From assembly GCF_016545825.1 (NCBI RefSeq), contig NC_052614.1, positions 16,820,559 through 16,884,558 of the forward strand: DNA of 64,000 nt. Direction: 5' to 3'. Shown here in pieces: positions 45,679 to 56,605 of the stretch. This DNA is from Eucalyptus grandis (Eukaryota; Streptophyta; Magnoliopsida; Myrtales; Myrtaceae). The notes under the pieces are model-generated. The model did not search any database. It was not told the DNA's origin and saw only the letters and a list, made by a program, of their open reading frames with translations. Made by a program: the position numbers and the translations under genes. The number at the start of each line of letters is the position of its first letter. Position 1 is the first letter of the stretch.

Positions 45679-48600
45679 CATACTATCATTGACATTATAT
45701 GGCATTAGAATTTAAGAATTATCTCATCTAACATTATAAAGGACAATGAAAAAAAAAAATTGAGGAGGAAACCTCTTTGGAGCTTCTTGTAGTTGTAGCT
45801 ACCAATTGAAAAGAACAATGCCTATAGCTTGAAGAAAAGCTTCGACCTTCAGAAAGGAAGGACTTCGGTTAACACGGAAATGCTTTAATTAAATAATGAA
45901 TCTGTGTTCCAAAGTATCCAATCTCACATCATCAAAAAAAATGGAAATTTGATCAGGTTGAACCTAGCTGTGGAGAATCAATAGGGTAGAGAGCCAAAGA
46001 GGGGAAAATATAAGCTATTCGCTTATATAAAATAGTCGGGCACAAAGTGCGACTGCTTGAGTACTTGAAGGCCCATTAAACACCGCATTCCCATTCAAAA
46101 TAGTTTCAAATATGAAAATATCATTTCTCAACCAACTATGCAAACTCTTAAAAGGGATTAAGCCTACCGTTTATGTTGATGTAATTAATACGAGGCCCAA
46201 AATATATTTAACCTTTGTGTCACCTTCTATAAAATTGGACAAACCAGACATTTTTCAAATATTATTCCATTGCATTGGTCAAAATGAACATTTTTTTTAA
46301 TAAAAGAGATGTGCATATATCTTTGGTTTTCTTTCGTATTCCAATTTAAAACCCACTCGAGGTGCACAACCCATGGAAGGTCCAGAAGCAGCGTAAGATG
46401 CTCTTATTTTATCATTTTTTTTGTTGAATAATTTCTACTGAGAAGAAGGCAGAATTAAGGGTCATTTTTAGTCATCAATCCACGGAAATCGTGCATCCAT
46501 TTCCTGCGGAACTTGCACCAGCGTTGATTTTATTCGTCTTCCCGAAATATTTAGTCACCGATTTTCTTTTACGGGTCTGATCCCACAAATTTCGTACATT
46601 CTTGAACGTCAGAGAATCATAATAACATTTAGGACCCCACATCCATACAACCGGATAATGTGAGCACGAGGTGATGAGGGTTTCGAGGAAGCTCGCTCGA
46701 AAACCAGTGGGAAGTTTCTTGCATTTAATGGGAGCGAATTCATGGTCACTTCATGACCCTTTATGGTGCAATTTGCCAAGTGATTTTTGTGAAAAATGTC
46801 ATGAAATTAAAACTGAAATCAGCTGAATGTCTAACATTTGAAAAAAAGAGTAGCACTTGAATAGATCTGTTATCATCCAAAAAAAAATTGCATTCATTTC
46901 GTCATATAAAAATAGGTCGAACGGACCAAAATGTTTTAGACATTTGGGCTATAAGCTTCACTGACGTCTTTCCATAATAATTTAATTGGATCTTAAGCAG
47001 AAGCTTCAATTGCGTTCATCTACAGTTACACTTATCAATGGACATTAAGTGATCGTGGACTCATTTTTTATGCTTGCTTTTTCCACGTATTTTCAAATTC
47101 CGTGCTTCTCAAGACTACCTCGGAAAAAAGAATAAAAAGTATAGGAAAATTAGTAACTCGAAATGAACGTCGGTATTAGGTGTCAAATATTGATTTGACA
47201 TGACACTGCGTATGTTTGGAGATTATTATACTGGTAGATAAGTATTACACAAACTCAAATCAGTGTGAACCGCTACCAATAGTGACAATAAAAGCTCAGT
47301 CGAAGTGGCCTAATACAGTAATATTAGGACTGGATTAGGATGCTGGGCGTCTGAATATTATTCGTAGGCTGGGCTGTTTCTCAACACCAATTGATACTAA
47401 TTGAAACGAGATCTTCGACTAATGAAATCAAATTCCACGTTTCTTGATACGATCTCGCCTAACAATCAGAGATAATACCTCCTTGGGTGTAAAAAAGACA
47501 ACGCTGTTTGACGCGGTCAGTCAAACTGCTGATGCCCCTCATCATCTCTTTTTCAATTGCTCCTCTACAAAAGTCAAATTTTGGCCACGACGCTGTGAGT
47601 TTGACCTTGAGATTAGCAGGCGAAGCCCGGCAAGTACCGAGATTCAGCCGGAAGGTAGGATGGGTTATTAGGACAATTTCATAACCTTGGCAAAAGGAAA
47701 AAAGTTCTCGTAGACGAGAAGACATGGAGAAACTTGATTCAATTGCGGACAGGTCCGGGATGGCTTTTGGATCTCGAGCGGGGGTGATTTCTTGGCTCAG
47801 ATTTGACCATAGAATGAAAATAGTAGTTTTTGGATTGGACAAGCTTGATTTGTGTTCAATTGAGTTAGATATGACTTTCTGATTGAATATTTTGTTTGGA
47901 TCTATGCAAAGTGAACGTGATTTTTCAAGCAAGAATGGGTGGGTTTATGTAATGATTAGGTTTAGAAAATATATTTTCGACATCTATTTAGGCGTCTATT
48001 GATTTTGTATACCAGAAGATGTGAATGGAACTATTGAAATGAAATAGGAATAATATATTACGAAGTATTCTGGTCTCCACTTCCTAAGGCTACTCATTTT
48101 AGAAGATTTATGGAAAAGGAAGCAAAAGCAACACTGTGTTCGGCTACTAATCTCTTCTCATACTTTATAAAATATAATACTCTAATTTAACCTTGTGAAT
48201 ACATTATAAACTGCCACCCAACCCGTACATCATATGGGGTTCCACCTATAGAGTGGCAAGCATGCCCTACAAATTGATATGTGTGAGAGATTATGTTATA
48301 TGGACATATAATATATTCAAATGAAATGCTTATTCACTCAACCAATCTAAAAGTTAGTATTATCGTAATCTTGCCTAATCATCTAGCTCAATAAGTTTCT
48401 ACAGCCAGTAATGATTTTAGGTAGTTAGGTTAGGTGAAAAGAAATATCCTATATGCTCATTACCCAATGTGGTAATTTTCAACATGTCCTGGAAATAAAT
48501 AAGAGTCTCTTTGTTGCAACTTAGATGAAAAACAAAAAATCCAACCAAAATTTAAAATATTACTCTAGTTTCCAAAAAAGACAAAAGAAAATTTATATTT

Positions 48601-49130
48601 AAATTTACGTGTGAAACTTAAGATTTGATTAGATAAAAAAAAAATGAAAGTCAATCAATATCTACTTTTGATTAGGACATGACATAGTTGTAACACATGA
48701 AATTTAGACACACGAGTGAAATGGAGATAATTGTTATAAGTTAGAGGGCTTTACTAGGAGGCACCAATTTTTATCGTAGAAGGATGCGTAATTTATTATT
48801 TAAATTTTCAACACTAGCATGTTCGCATGCATTTGAATTGACCTTTTTCAAGTCCCATGGAGTCGTATGTAACTTTTGTAGCCTTCAAAATACAAATAAT
48901 AGTTTGGACACCGACGAGATTGGAAAAGGGTGACGTACTGCAACCTTCCTTGCATCCAAAGCTAGGCATCAAGAGTGGGGAGGCATGACAGAGCTTCCAC
49001 GAAAATTTTCTCTTTTGTGCCTTGACTCTTTAAAAAAAATGCATAAAAAAAAAACTTTCGGAATTTCGTATGTCAGTATTATTCATGTAGAGGATCTTAA
49101 GGCGCTTTTAAGCAGCTGGCGATGAGGAAT
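45679..49130. other. AT-rich region without recognised genes
   Basis: Mostly noncoding AT-rich DNA. A minus-strand frame of 157 codons at 47459-47932 shows no family motif. The opposite strand at about 47510-47580 reads APHHLFFNCSSTKVKFW, faintly like the zinc-binding tail of a LINE reverse transcriptase, which is too weak to call. Confidence 0.5.
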
Positions 49131-49647
49131 TAAGGGAAGACCGAGCTAAAAAGGTAAGCGTGGAAGGCAGTTCGGTCAATTCGGCCCGGGGGATTCGGGG
49201 AAAAGTTGTTGTGACTCCTCCACGTCGCGCATTCCCCGCATGAACAACAGAGTGGAAAGAGGGCATGTTCTTGTTCCGCCTTCTCTCTTTCTCTCTCTAT
49301 CGCTACTGCGCGAATAATTCCGAGAAATTTTCTTCCTGCAATCTCGAGATCGCGCGACGTGGCTCGCCCACTTCGCCCCTTCTTCTCTCTCCGCAACAAA
49401 TCAAAATTCAAATCTCCTCTCTTTCTCTCTCTCTAGGAGATCCCGTACGCGAGAAGCGAGACGATGTAGCGCCAGACCCACCAATTCTCTCTCTACATTT
49501 CTGCAGTTGGCATCGCCACCTTCGCTGCCCCGTACCGCCCCCCCGCATCGTCAGAGGCGTACCCTCGTTCTAGGGTTTCGCTTCCATTCTTGGCGGTCTG
49601 CCTGTTCCTGCAGGTGAAGCTTTACGCTGCAAGCGAAGTCCAAGAAG
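49131..49647 (+). promoter_or_regulatory. Upstream and leader region of the DEAD-box fragment
   Basis: TC-rich runs (CTCTCTTTCTCTCTC) around 49280-49500 are typical of plant 5' leaders. The sequence from CTGCAGTTGGCATCGCC (about 49501) onward is repeated at 50738. A CAG at 49612-49614 could be a leader-intron acceptor. Confidence 0.4.
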
Positions 49648-50677
49648 ATGGCGTGGACTGAGCCGTTCGGCGAGCCGGCTCCCCGGCCCGTTCGCCCCCG
49701 GCCGGCCCTTCTACGCCCCTCCCCACGTCAGGCGGGACGACGACGGGTATTTCGGCCCCGGCACCGCCGACCCGGCTTGGTCCGCCCCCGATTCGGCGCC
49801 TTCGACGCCGGACCCCGCGGCCGCGGCCGGGGCCGGGGCCGCAGCCAGAGCCGCGGCCGCCGCGGTGGAGATCGCTTCCCCGGCCGCCGAGCGGAGGTAC
49901 GGCGGGACGTGAGCCCCGAGTGGGATTTCGGCTCGCTCGACGTGGCTGCCAAGTTCGGCGACCTCGAGGTCGTCGTCGAGGAGAGCGACGACGCTGGCAG
50001 CGGGGCCATCAACTTCGCCGCGTACGAGAACGTGCCGGTGGAGGCCAGCGGCTCCGACGTCCCGCCGCCGGCGGGCACGTTCGAGGAGATCGACTTGGGG
50101 GAGGCGCTGAGCCTGAACATCAGGCGTTGCAAGTACGCGAAGCCGACGCCGATACAGCGTCACGCGATCCCGATAGCCGTCGCAGGGCGCGACCTCATGG
50201 CGTGCGCACAGACCGGGTCCGACAAGACGGCCGCCTTCTGCTTGCCGATCGTCTTCGGGGTCTTGCGCGATGGCTCGAAGAGAGACAGGCACCCGTCGTC
50301 GAGAAGAACCGCGTGTCCTTCGGGCCTCGTTCTGTCTCCGACAAGGGAGTTGGCTTGTCAGGTAAGCGCCATCTCTTTCTCTGGGTTGTGGGAGGAAAAG
50401 AAAAAGGAGAAGTTGGGTCACAGTTGCATGACGTAAGCATTGTGACCGGGTTTGAATTATTGTACGTTAGATATTTTTTAGAATGACCCACGATGAGAAG
50501 GGTAAGCTTTGCTTGACATTTTATCAGCCCATGATTATGGCCGTAACTTACGATGAGGTTGTGGTGTGGTTTGTGTGGTTTTTCACTGTGCAGATATATG
50601 AAGAGGCGAAAAAGTTTGCATATCAAACCGTTGTGAAGGTTGCTGTTGCATATGGTGGTGCGCCATTTGGTCAGCAG
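49648..50677 (+). pseudogene. DDX3/Ded1-type DEAD-box RNA helicase, 5' fragment
   Basis: Family: plant RH11/RH37/RH52 helicases, which act in translation initiation. Exon 1 (49648-50361) has an RGRGRGRGR-rich N-terminal tail, INFAAYENVPVEASG and TFEEIDLGEALSLNIRRCKY, then the Q motif KPTPIQRHAIPI. Motif I reads AQTGSDKTAAF, where the family has AQTGSGKT, so a phosphate-loop glycine is lost. Motif Ia is LSPTRELACQ at the donor. Exon 2 (50593-50677) reads IYEEAKKFAYQTVVKV and AYGGAPFGQQ. Upstream, an APPHVR motif (family YVPPHLR) at about 49714 is in another frame, so there is a frameshift. DEAD, SAT and the second RecA domain are missing. Confidence 0.88.
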
Positions 50678-50737
50678 GTAGGGCTTCTTGTGTTTTGTTT
50701 CTGATGCTTTGTGCTTATTGCGGTGGTCGACCTTTCT

Positions 50738-50940
50738 GCAGTTGGCATCGCCACCTTCGCTGCCCCATACGGCCCCCCCGCATCGTCAAGGCGTACCCTC
50801 GTTCTAGGGTTTCGCCCCCCCAGCCGACCCTTCTACACCCCTCCCCACGTCAGGTGGGATGGGATGACGACGGGTATTATTTCGGCCCTGGCGGCACCGA
50901 GCCGGCTTGGTCTCGCCCCCGATTCAGCGCCTCCGACGCC
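50738..50940 (+). pseudogene. Partial internal duplicate of the DEAD-box 5' region
   Basis: Repeats about 49501-49815 (from CTGCAGTTGGCATCGCCACC to GATTC(A/G)GCGCCT) but lacks about 110-130 bp including the start codon region. It sits after helicase exon 2 in the same orientation and ends at the ethanolamine-kinase junction. It cannot encode a functional part. Confidence 0.85.
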
Positions 50941-50958
50941 AAATCATATTCAATGCGG
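50941..50958 (+). other. Junction filler matching NHX exon
   Basis: ATCATATTCAATGCGG at about 50943-50958 is identical to the NHX exon at about 53807-53824. It lies exactly between the helicase duplicate and ethanolamine-kinase intron 2, so it looks like templated filler. Confidence 0.5.
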
Positions 50959-51120
50959 TGTGATTATAAGTAAAATGCGACGATTTCATTGTAGTGTGTA
51001 TGTTGCGATCATCGTTTGCTGATAGGGATAGATGATTAGCCTGGACTGGTTTTTGAGCTTATTGAGAATTTTGGTGTAGTGTTGAAGCTTTCTGTGAAAG
51101 AAGAAAGCAGAAATGAGGAA
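50955..51120 (+). repeat. Inversion-breakpoint duplicate, right copy
   Basis: The inverted counterpart of 5616-5781: the end of intron 2 and the start of exon 3 of the ethanolamine kinase, of equal length and with few differences. Confidence 0.85.
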
Positions 51121-52984
51121 TCCGTTACCGTCAGATTGTATGGGCCGAACACCGAGTTTGTCATTGACCGCGAAAGAGAATTCCATGTGAGTTTTTATTT
51201 TGAATAACTGTGTTGTATGTTAATTCCTTCTTTTCTAGTAGACTGGACTTGTTTCCTGAGTGCTGTAATGGAGAGTTCTGTAATCTCATTTTTCCAGCAT
51301 GTATTATTTCCTTTAGTTAAGGTTTTTCCTTCTTGATCTCTTTGGTATTCATGAGGTTCTTAGCTTCCATAGATGCCTGTGTTACAGCATTATATCTCTT
51401 AAGTTTTCCAAGGACACAGTTGGATGTGCCTCTCCCGAAGCCAGACACACTCTAATCATGCAAATGCAACCTGATAGAATCTAGAGCCGAAACTCGTCGA
51501 GATAGTGTCGAAAGGACTTATATGGTTCAAAGGGTCCATTTCGTTACTTCTGTAGTGGTCGTCAAGTTTTAGAAATTTGATGATTATGATGCTAACCTGT
51601 GAGAGAAATGTAGATGAATGGATCACATACGATTCCTTGAACCACTTGCACAAGTAATCATCGCTAGTGTAACTCATGAACTGCTTCCACAGTGATTTGA
51701 CACGTTCGTTACCATTCAGTATTTAGGACTGTTATGACGGATGCCTAGTTTTCTTCAACAGACTTGGAAAAAGAAAAATGCTTCTAATACTTATGGTGCT
51801 CAATTACTTCTGTGTGTTATGACAGCCTTCGATACTGTACTCTGCTTTATAATTGCTTAACCGATTTGTTTTAGGCTATCAAGTACCTTTGGCTGCAGGA
51901 TTTGGCGCGACATTGCTTGCGGTTTTTGGGAATGGCATGGTTCAGTCATTTATAAATGCCGTACACTCACTCCAGAAGGTATGGATTCATCATTTAACAA
52001 AGAATTTCACATGATGTTGTGGATTTCAGGGAATTGCTCTAGAAAGTAATGGAATGTGAGAAAATGAATATTGCTTCATGATGTAATACCTTAAGCACTT
52101 CAGATATGAAATGTTCGCAGTTCTACAGGTCTGAAATGGTTTAAAAAATCCCACTGACCATCTTTTGATTGAAGGCATTCAGAAGGGGATTATATGGACC
52201 TGTCGGGTCAGTCCTCCAGACTAACTTGAGAAAGTTTGTTGTTTCCTATTTCAGTCTTTCAAATTTGTTTGCTTGCCCTTTTTCCTTGGTTGTAGCCACT
52301 TCGAAATCTAATTCAATTTTTAATCTGTTTGACTTTGGATATCCCAACTTTATGTGAGTTTTTGTGCCAAAACTTTTAAATGCATATCTTACCAAAAATA
52401 AAAAAATAAAACCTTTAAATGCATAGCTATAGGATTGATCACTCCATTTTATCAAGTTAAATTTATCAAAACATCTTATTCTGGCGATAACATATGAACT
52501 CCCATGAAGTCTGATAACATGTTGCCTGTGTATTTTAATAAGTTCCACCTATAACTTGTTGCTTGACTTCATTTGCAATTTTTTTTTTTTTTTTTTTGTG
52601 GCCTAATGCAACAGTTATGAGAAAACCAAAGCTGGTAGCTGAAATTGCTAAGCAGCTGCACAAATTCCATCAAGTAGAAATTCCAGGTTCTAAAGAACCT
52701 CAACTATGGAATGATATATTCAAGTTTTTTGAGAAAGGTAATTCCTCTTTAGCAGTTCAGTTTCTCTTTTCTCTATCACTTCTCATTAAAGTAACTTTTA
52801 TTTCATCTTTGCACTCTGTTAAATGTTTCTTTTGACAAAATGCCTTTACCTTAATGTTTCTTTTGTGTCATGTATGTGCCATCTTTTTTTATGTAGCATC
52901 TGATCTCAAGTTTGACGATAATGAAAAGCGAAGGAAGTACGAGACAATATCTTTTAAGGAAATTCATGATGAACTTCTCGAGCT
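51084..52984 (+). pseudogene. EMB1187: Ethanolamine kinase, middle fragment (exons 3-6)
   Basis: Continues the gene whose start lies at 5.6-6.3 kb. Exon 3 (51084-51188) reads VKEESRNEESVTVRLYG and PNTEFVIDRERE. The exon at 51874-51979 encodes the IKYL ... FGATLLAVFGNGMVQSF region but needs one missing base near 51887 and another near 51957. The exon at 52619-52737 reads KPKLVAEIAKQLHKFHQVEI then PGSKEPQLWNDIFKFFEK, and that at 52898-52988 reads YETISFKEIHDELLELK, ending at a GTAAAT donor. The exons with the kinase catalytic HNDLL and DFEYG motifs are absent. Two single-base losses, one next to a homopolymer, suggest decay or sequencing error. Confidence 0.9.
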
Positions 52985-52988
52985 AAAG

Positions 52989-53535
52989 GTAAATTCCTCT
53001 TTCAAACATTCTGGATATCCTAACTCTTACATGATATATGCTGTGGGATAACTACTGCATCAATGATCTCCGATATTTTCATTCAAGCTCTTTTAAAATT
53101 GTCTATATGGTATGCCAAGAAGTATGCCTGAAATTACCTATTGCTTAATACTACGAAGCGCTCCTGCTCCTAAACGCGGACGCCGTGGACGCCACCGACG
53201 CCGTCGCCTCCCGCCGTCTTCCCAAGCCCCACCGATAGGCACCCCATTGGCGACTCCTGTATGTCCGAAAGTTCGTTTTCTTTTTTTTTTGGATTCTACT
53301 TAGTAGAATTCGGTGCCATGTTAATGTTTAGGTTCAAAAATACATCTGCATTAGGTATTGCTTTATCTTGTTGCTGACTTGCTGTGTTATTCAAATAGTG
53401 AAGATTGGAGGAAAGTGAAAGGGCAGCATCTTTTGAGATTGTTTGCATATAGTCCTCTTAAGAGATTAGAGGCTTCTAAGCCTAAATTGGTCACCCCTTG
53501 TCTGAAGCAAGAGATTGAGAAGCTGGTATTAGGAT
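52989..53535. other. Junction region with unassigned coding-like scraps
   Basis: A G+C-rich scrap at 53155-53265 reads ALLLLNADAVDATDAVASRR in one frame. The frame at 53358-53535 precedes the kinase piece. Neither is assignable by eye. Confidence 0.35.
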
Positions 53536-53625
53536 TGTTTATACCGCTTGGTGTTGCCCAAGGGCTTGCTCATCTCCACCATGATTGCCATCCCCCAATC
53601 ATTCATCGAGATGTGCAAACATTTC
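53536..53625 (+). pseudogene. Receptor-like kinase fragment (catalytic loop)
   Basis: Reads GVAQGLAHLHHDCHPPIIHR then DV, matching the segment before and into subdomain VIb (HRD) of leucine-rich-repeat receptor kinases. The invariant lysine and asparagine that should follow HRD are not preserved (DVQT), and the frame ends soon after. It is only about 30 codons long. Confidence 0.65.
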
Positions 53626-53705
53626 TTTTCGTCTTGCGCTAGAGGTTGAAGGCTTTTGGTTTAATTCAAGTAGGTTGTTAGTAATTACTTTCAAATTTTT
53701 TTGCA

Positions 53706-54505
53706 AGGATTATGTACTGGTATCGTTATTTTACTAACCATGGGAATGAAAAGCTCCCATCTCTTAGTGTTTAGTGAAGATCTCTTCTTCATATATCTTC
53801 TGCCACCTATCATATTCAATGCGGGGTAAGTTAATTTCCAATTGGAGTGATGAAGAACTTTTCTTGGATTCTCTTACACAGTAGCATTTAGGCATCATTC
53901 TTTTTACGTGGTAGCTTTTAGGCATCATTTGTTGCTACATGTTTGTTTTTTCGAATTTGTCTTTAGATACAAGTAACTCCATTGATTGAGATTGGGTTGG
54001 ATTTTTCCATAATTGTAAAGAGTTCCTCGAACTGTAAACAGGCTTCGAAAGAATTCTGACATGAACTTTATAAACTATGAGGGATAGACTATATAGATGG
54101 ACAAAAGATTGATCATCGAAGATTTGAACAATTTGATTGTTAGCAAAATGTCCATGTATATTAATCTGTTATACTTTACAAAATATAGAGTTGACAGACA
54201 ACTTGTATAATTTAATTTACCGTCTCATCTTTGAACTTTACAGGAAGGTTGCCTATATCTTCTAGGGTTGAAAGTGTTCTGACTATTTTCTATGGGTTTT
54301 ATCTCCTTTCTATTTTCTAATCTTTGTTGAGTGAATAAATAATTTCTTATAGGCTTATGATATGGAGTTTTAATAAGTTATTTATTGGTGCTAATCATCC
54401 TTTTCAGGTTTCAGGTGAAAAAGAAGCAATTCTTCAGAAACTTTATGACCATCATGCTATTTGGCGCTATTGGTACCTTAGTTTCATGCACTATTATTTC
54501 ACTAG
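53706..54505 (+). pseudogene. NHX: Vacuolar Na+/H+ antiporter (NHX1-type), two exons
   Basis: NHX antiporters load Na+ or K+ into the vacuole in exchange for protons. Exon A (about 53706-53825) reads HLLVFSED then LFFIYLLPPIIFNAG, which contains the amiloride-site motif LFFIYLLPPI. Exon B (54408-54505) reads FQVKKKQFFRNFMTIML then FGAIGTLVSC, spanning the next membrane helix. Exon borders are intact (GTAAG donors, TTTTCAG acceptor) and the phase is conserved. Both exons are open. All other exons are absent. This is the class I (vacuolar) type rather than the endosomal NHX5/6 type, judging from NAGFQVKKKQF. Confidence 0.88.
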
Positions 54506-55209
54506 GTAAGTCAAAAGGATTTTACTTCCATTTTTTGGCTCGCAATGTCAAATGATGATTGTGTATATTGTTTCTTATATTCTTCAATGCCTTGAAGATC
54601 TATTCCACTAATCTTTTTTTCCCAAAAGAAAATCCAAGCAGCGTTTTGAATTGTTTCCAAGCTTCATTTCTATATGATTTGCCAGTCTTTAAACTATATT
54701 AGAATTTAATGGCTTAGATAACTCCTTGTTTCACTTTATGTGATGCACTGTCATTTTCCGGTAGAAATTTTGTTGTTGTAGCTAGAAACTGATATCTCAA
54801 AGGTCAACAGATCTGTATGTTTGAAACCATTTTTTTTTATTAAGACATTGTTTGATGGATTTTATAGTATACAATGAATTGATTCCTCCCTTTTATGTAA
54901 ATGACGTGGTATTTATCAGTGCTATTCACTGGTATGTGTATGTAACCATAGAAGAAGTCAGTTTGTCTACTCGAAGTACTGAAGACTCTTAAGAACACAT
55001 GGGTTTGTGTTTGTCGAATTGTGTATTTTACTTCCATCCTCATCATTTGTTTATTTAAGCAATGAAAAACCCTTCTCAAATAAGCACACAAAAGGGAGAA
55101 ATTCTTCCATAGATAAATTTTCTTGTGAGGTCACATGAGCTATTCTTGCATATTTTCTTCGGACCCATGCTTGTTTAAGAACAATCTTGCCAACCTGATG
55201 TATCTTACT
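54506..55209. other. AT-rich join between NHX and dehydrogenase fragments
   Basis: Intron-like AT-rich sequence with no recognised exon. The 83-codon minus frame at 54840-55091 has no motif. Confidence 0.5.
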
Positions 55210-56605
55210 TGTGATGATCTCAGAACCACGTAAGTTTTCAAAAGATGAATATGAGCAACATATGCAAGTAAATCATCTTGCTCCAGCTTTGCTATCAGTT
55301 GCTTTTTCCATCACTCTTTCGAGGCTCTCCAAGCAGAATTGTCAATTTAAATTCTGTGGTAAGTTCGTGACCACAATATACTCCACATTCTTCATCTTAC
55401 TTTTAAAGTATAGACTGCATCTTATAGGCAAATTACCATAATCAAGTGGTGAATTAGATATTTGGTCTCGAAGTATTATATGGTGTGGGTGGATTAAGAA
55501 TTGTGAGATCCTTCGTAACAGTAAATATAGAGCTAAAGTCATCTTGAGGAGTCAATACTTATTAGATATTCGATGATGGCTTGAAACTATTATGCAGTAA
55601 GGCAGTTAAATAATAGGATTCCTTTGATCCTAAGCAAGCAAACTGGCTTTTGATTTCCTTAAGTTAGTGCTTTCAATGACGCATTAAGTTGGTGCTGCAT
55701 TATGTTAATCGGGCTGTTCTTGCATCCATTTGCTAATGGCAGATCGTTGAAAGAATGATATTCTTGTCTTTGGTTCTTGAATGATGGAAATTTTGCTGAA
55801 GACTTGTGATGTTCGATGCTTCATTTAAATGTCGTTGGATGGTTGACCTGAATCCATGTGGTTTGTATGTTAGGATGAATGGCCATATGCTAATTGTTTA
55901 CTCTAGTTAGGCTGCAAACCTATCAATGCGACATTTTTACTGTTGTATTGTCCCCAACCTCTCCCTTTATGGCTTTAAACCATTGCTCTTATTCATTTTC
56001 ATTTTTCCCCTTAATACATTCCTGTTCGATTTTTTGCTTAGCAATTAGTATATTTTCAGTACTTCATACTAATATATTATAGGTTATGAAGTAATACTTA
56101 TTAGAATGTTGATTACGACCTGTAATTATTACTAACGAGGCGAGGTGGTCTCATTTAGGTTATGTTCAGCAGTGTCCTCCATAAACAGTTGCCTGCTGAA
56201 TCTAGAATCAGTGTATTATGCGTATCACCTGGAGTAGTCCAAACCAACGTTGTAAGTATGCTAAAACAGTTTTCATTTTGAATACGTAAAAGTAAGTACG
56301 CCATTAGACTTTGGATGCATATATGTGGTGTCGTGTCTGTGTGCAATGAGTCAACGATTGACTCAAAGGGGTGGGCGGCATGGCATCGTTGTCAGTTGCT
56401 CAATTCCTAATGAAATTTACTTATGCTAATTTTTTCCATGTTAATTTTCATGAAACCACCGCCACCGGGTCATCCAAATCTTTCTGAAGAAGCACACAAT
56501 GTTGAAACCTCTTACCGGGTATGGGAAAAGACATTAGAGATGATTGGCCTTCCTTCACATTCTGTGTAAAGGCTTATAGAAGGGGAATATATTAAATGCC
56601 GATAT
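55210..56605 (+). pseudogene. Short-chain dehydrogenase/reductase (FEY/WWOX-like), three exons
   Basis: Exon 1 (about 55210-55360) reads EPRKFSKDEYEQHMQVNHLA then PALLSV. Two bases are missing near 55300, after which the frame SRIVNLNSV resumes (family catalytic-serine strand). Exon 2 (56159-56251) reads VMFSSVLHKQLPAESRISVL then CVSPGVVQTNV. The last exon (about 56478-56605) reads SEEAHNVETSYRVWEKTLEM then IGLPSHSV, an in-frame TAA at 56567-56569, then RLIEGEYIKCRYG. The Rossmann N-terminus and the YxxxK exon are missing. The family is clear. The nearest type, FOREVER YOUNG-like oxidoreductases, is my recollection. Confidence 0.82.

Noticed and set aside
47459..47932. 157-codon minus-strand frame; opposite strand resembles a LINE zinc tail
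   Set aside because: No motif on the minus strand. The plus-strand HHLFFNC match is too short, and no reverse transcriptase is nearby.
53706..54505. Endosomal NHX5/6 assignment
   Set aside because: The NAGFQVKKKQF segment fits the vacuolar NHX1-4 class rather than the QSGFSL form I associate with NHX5/6.
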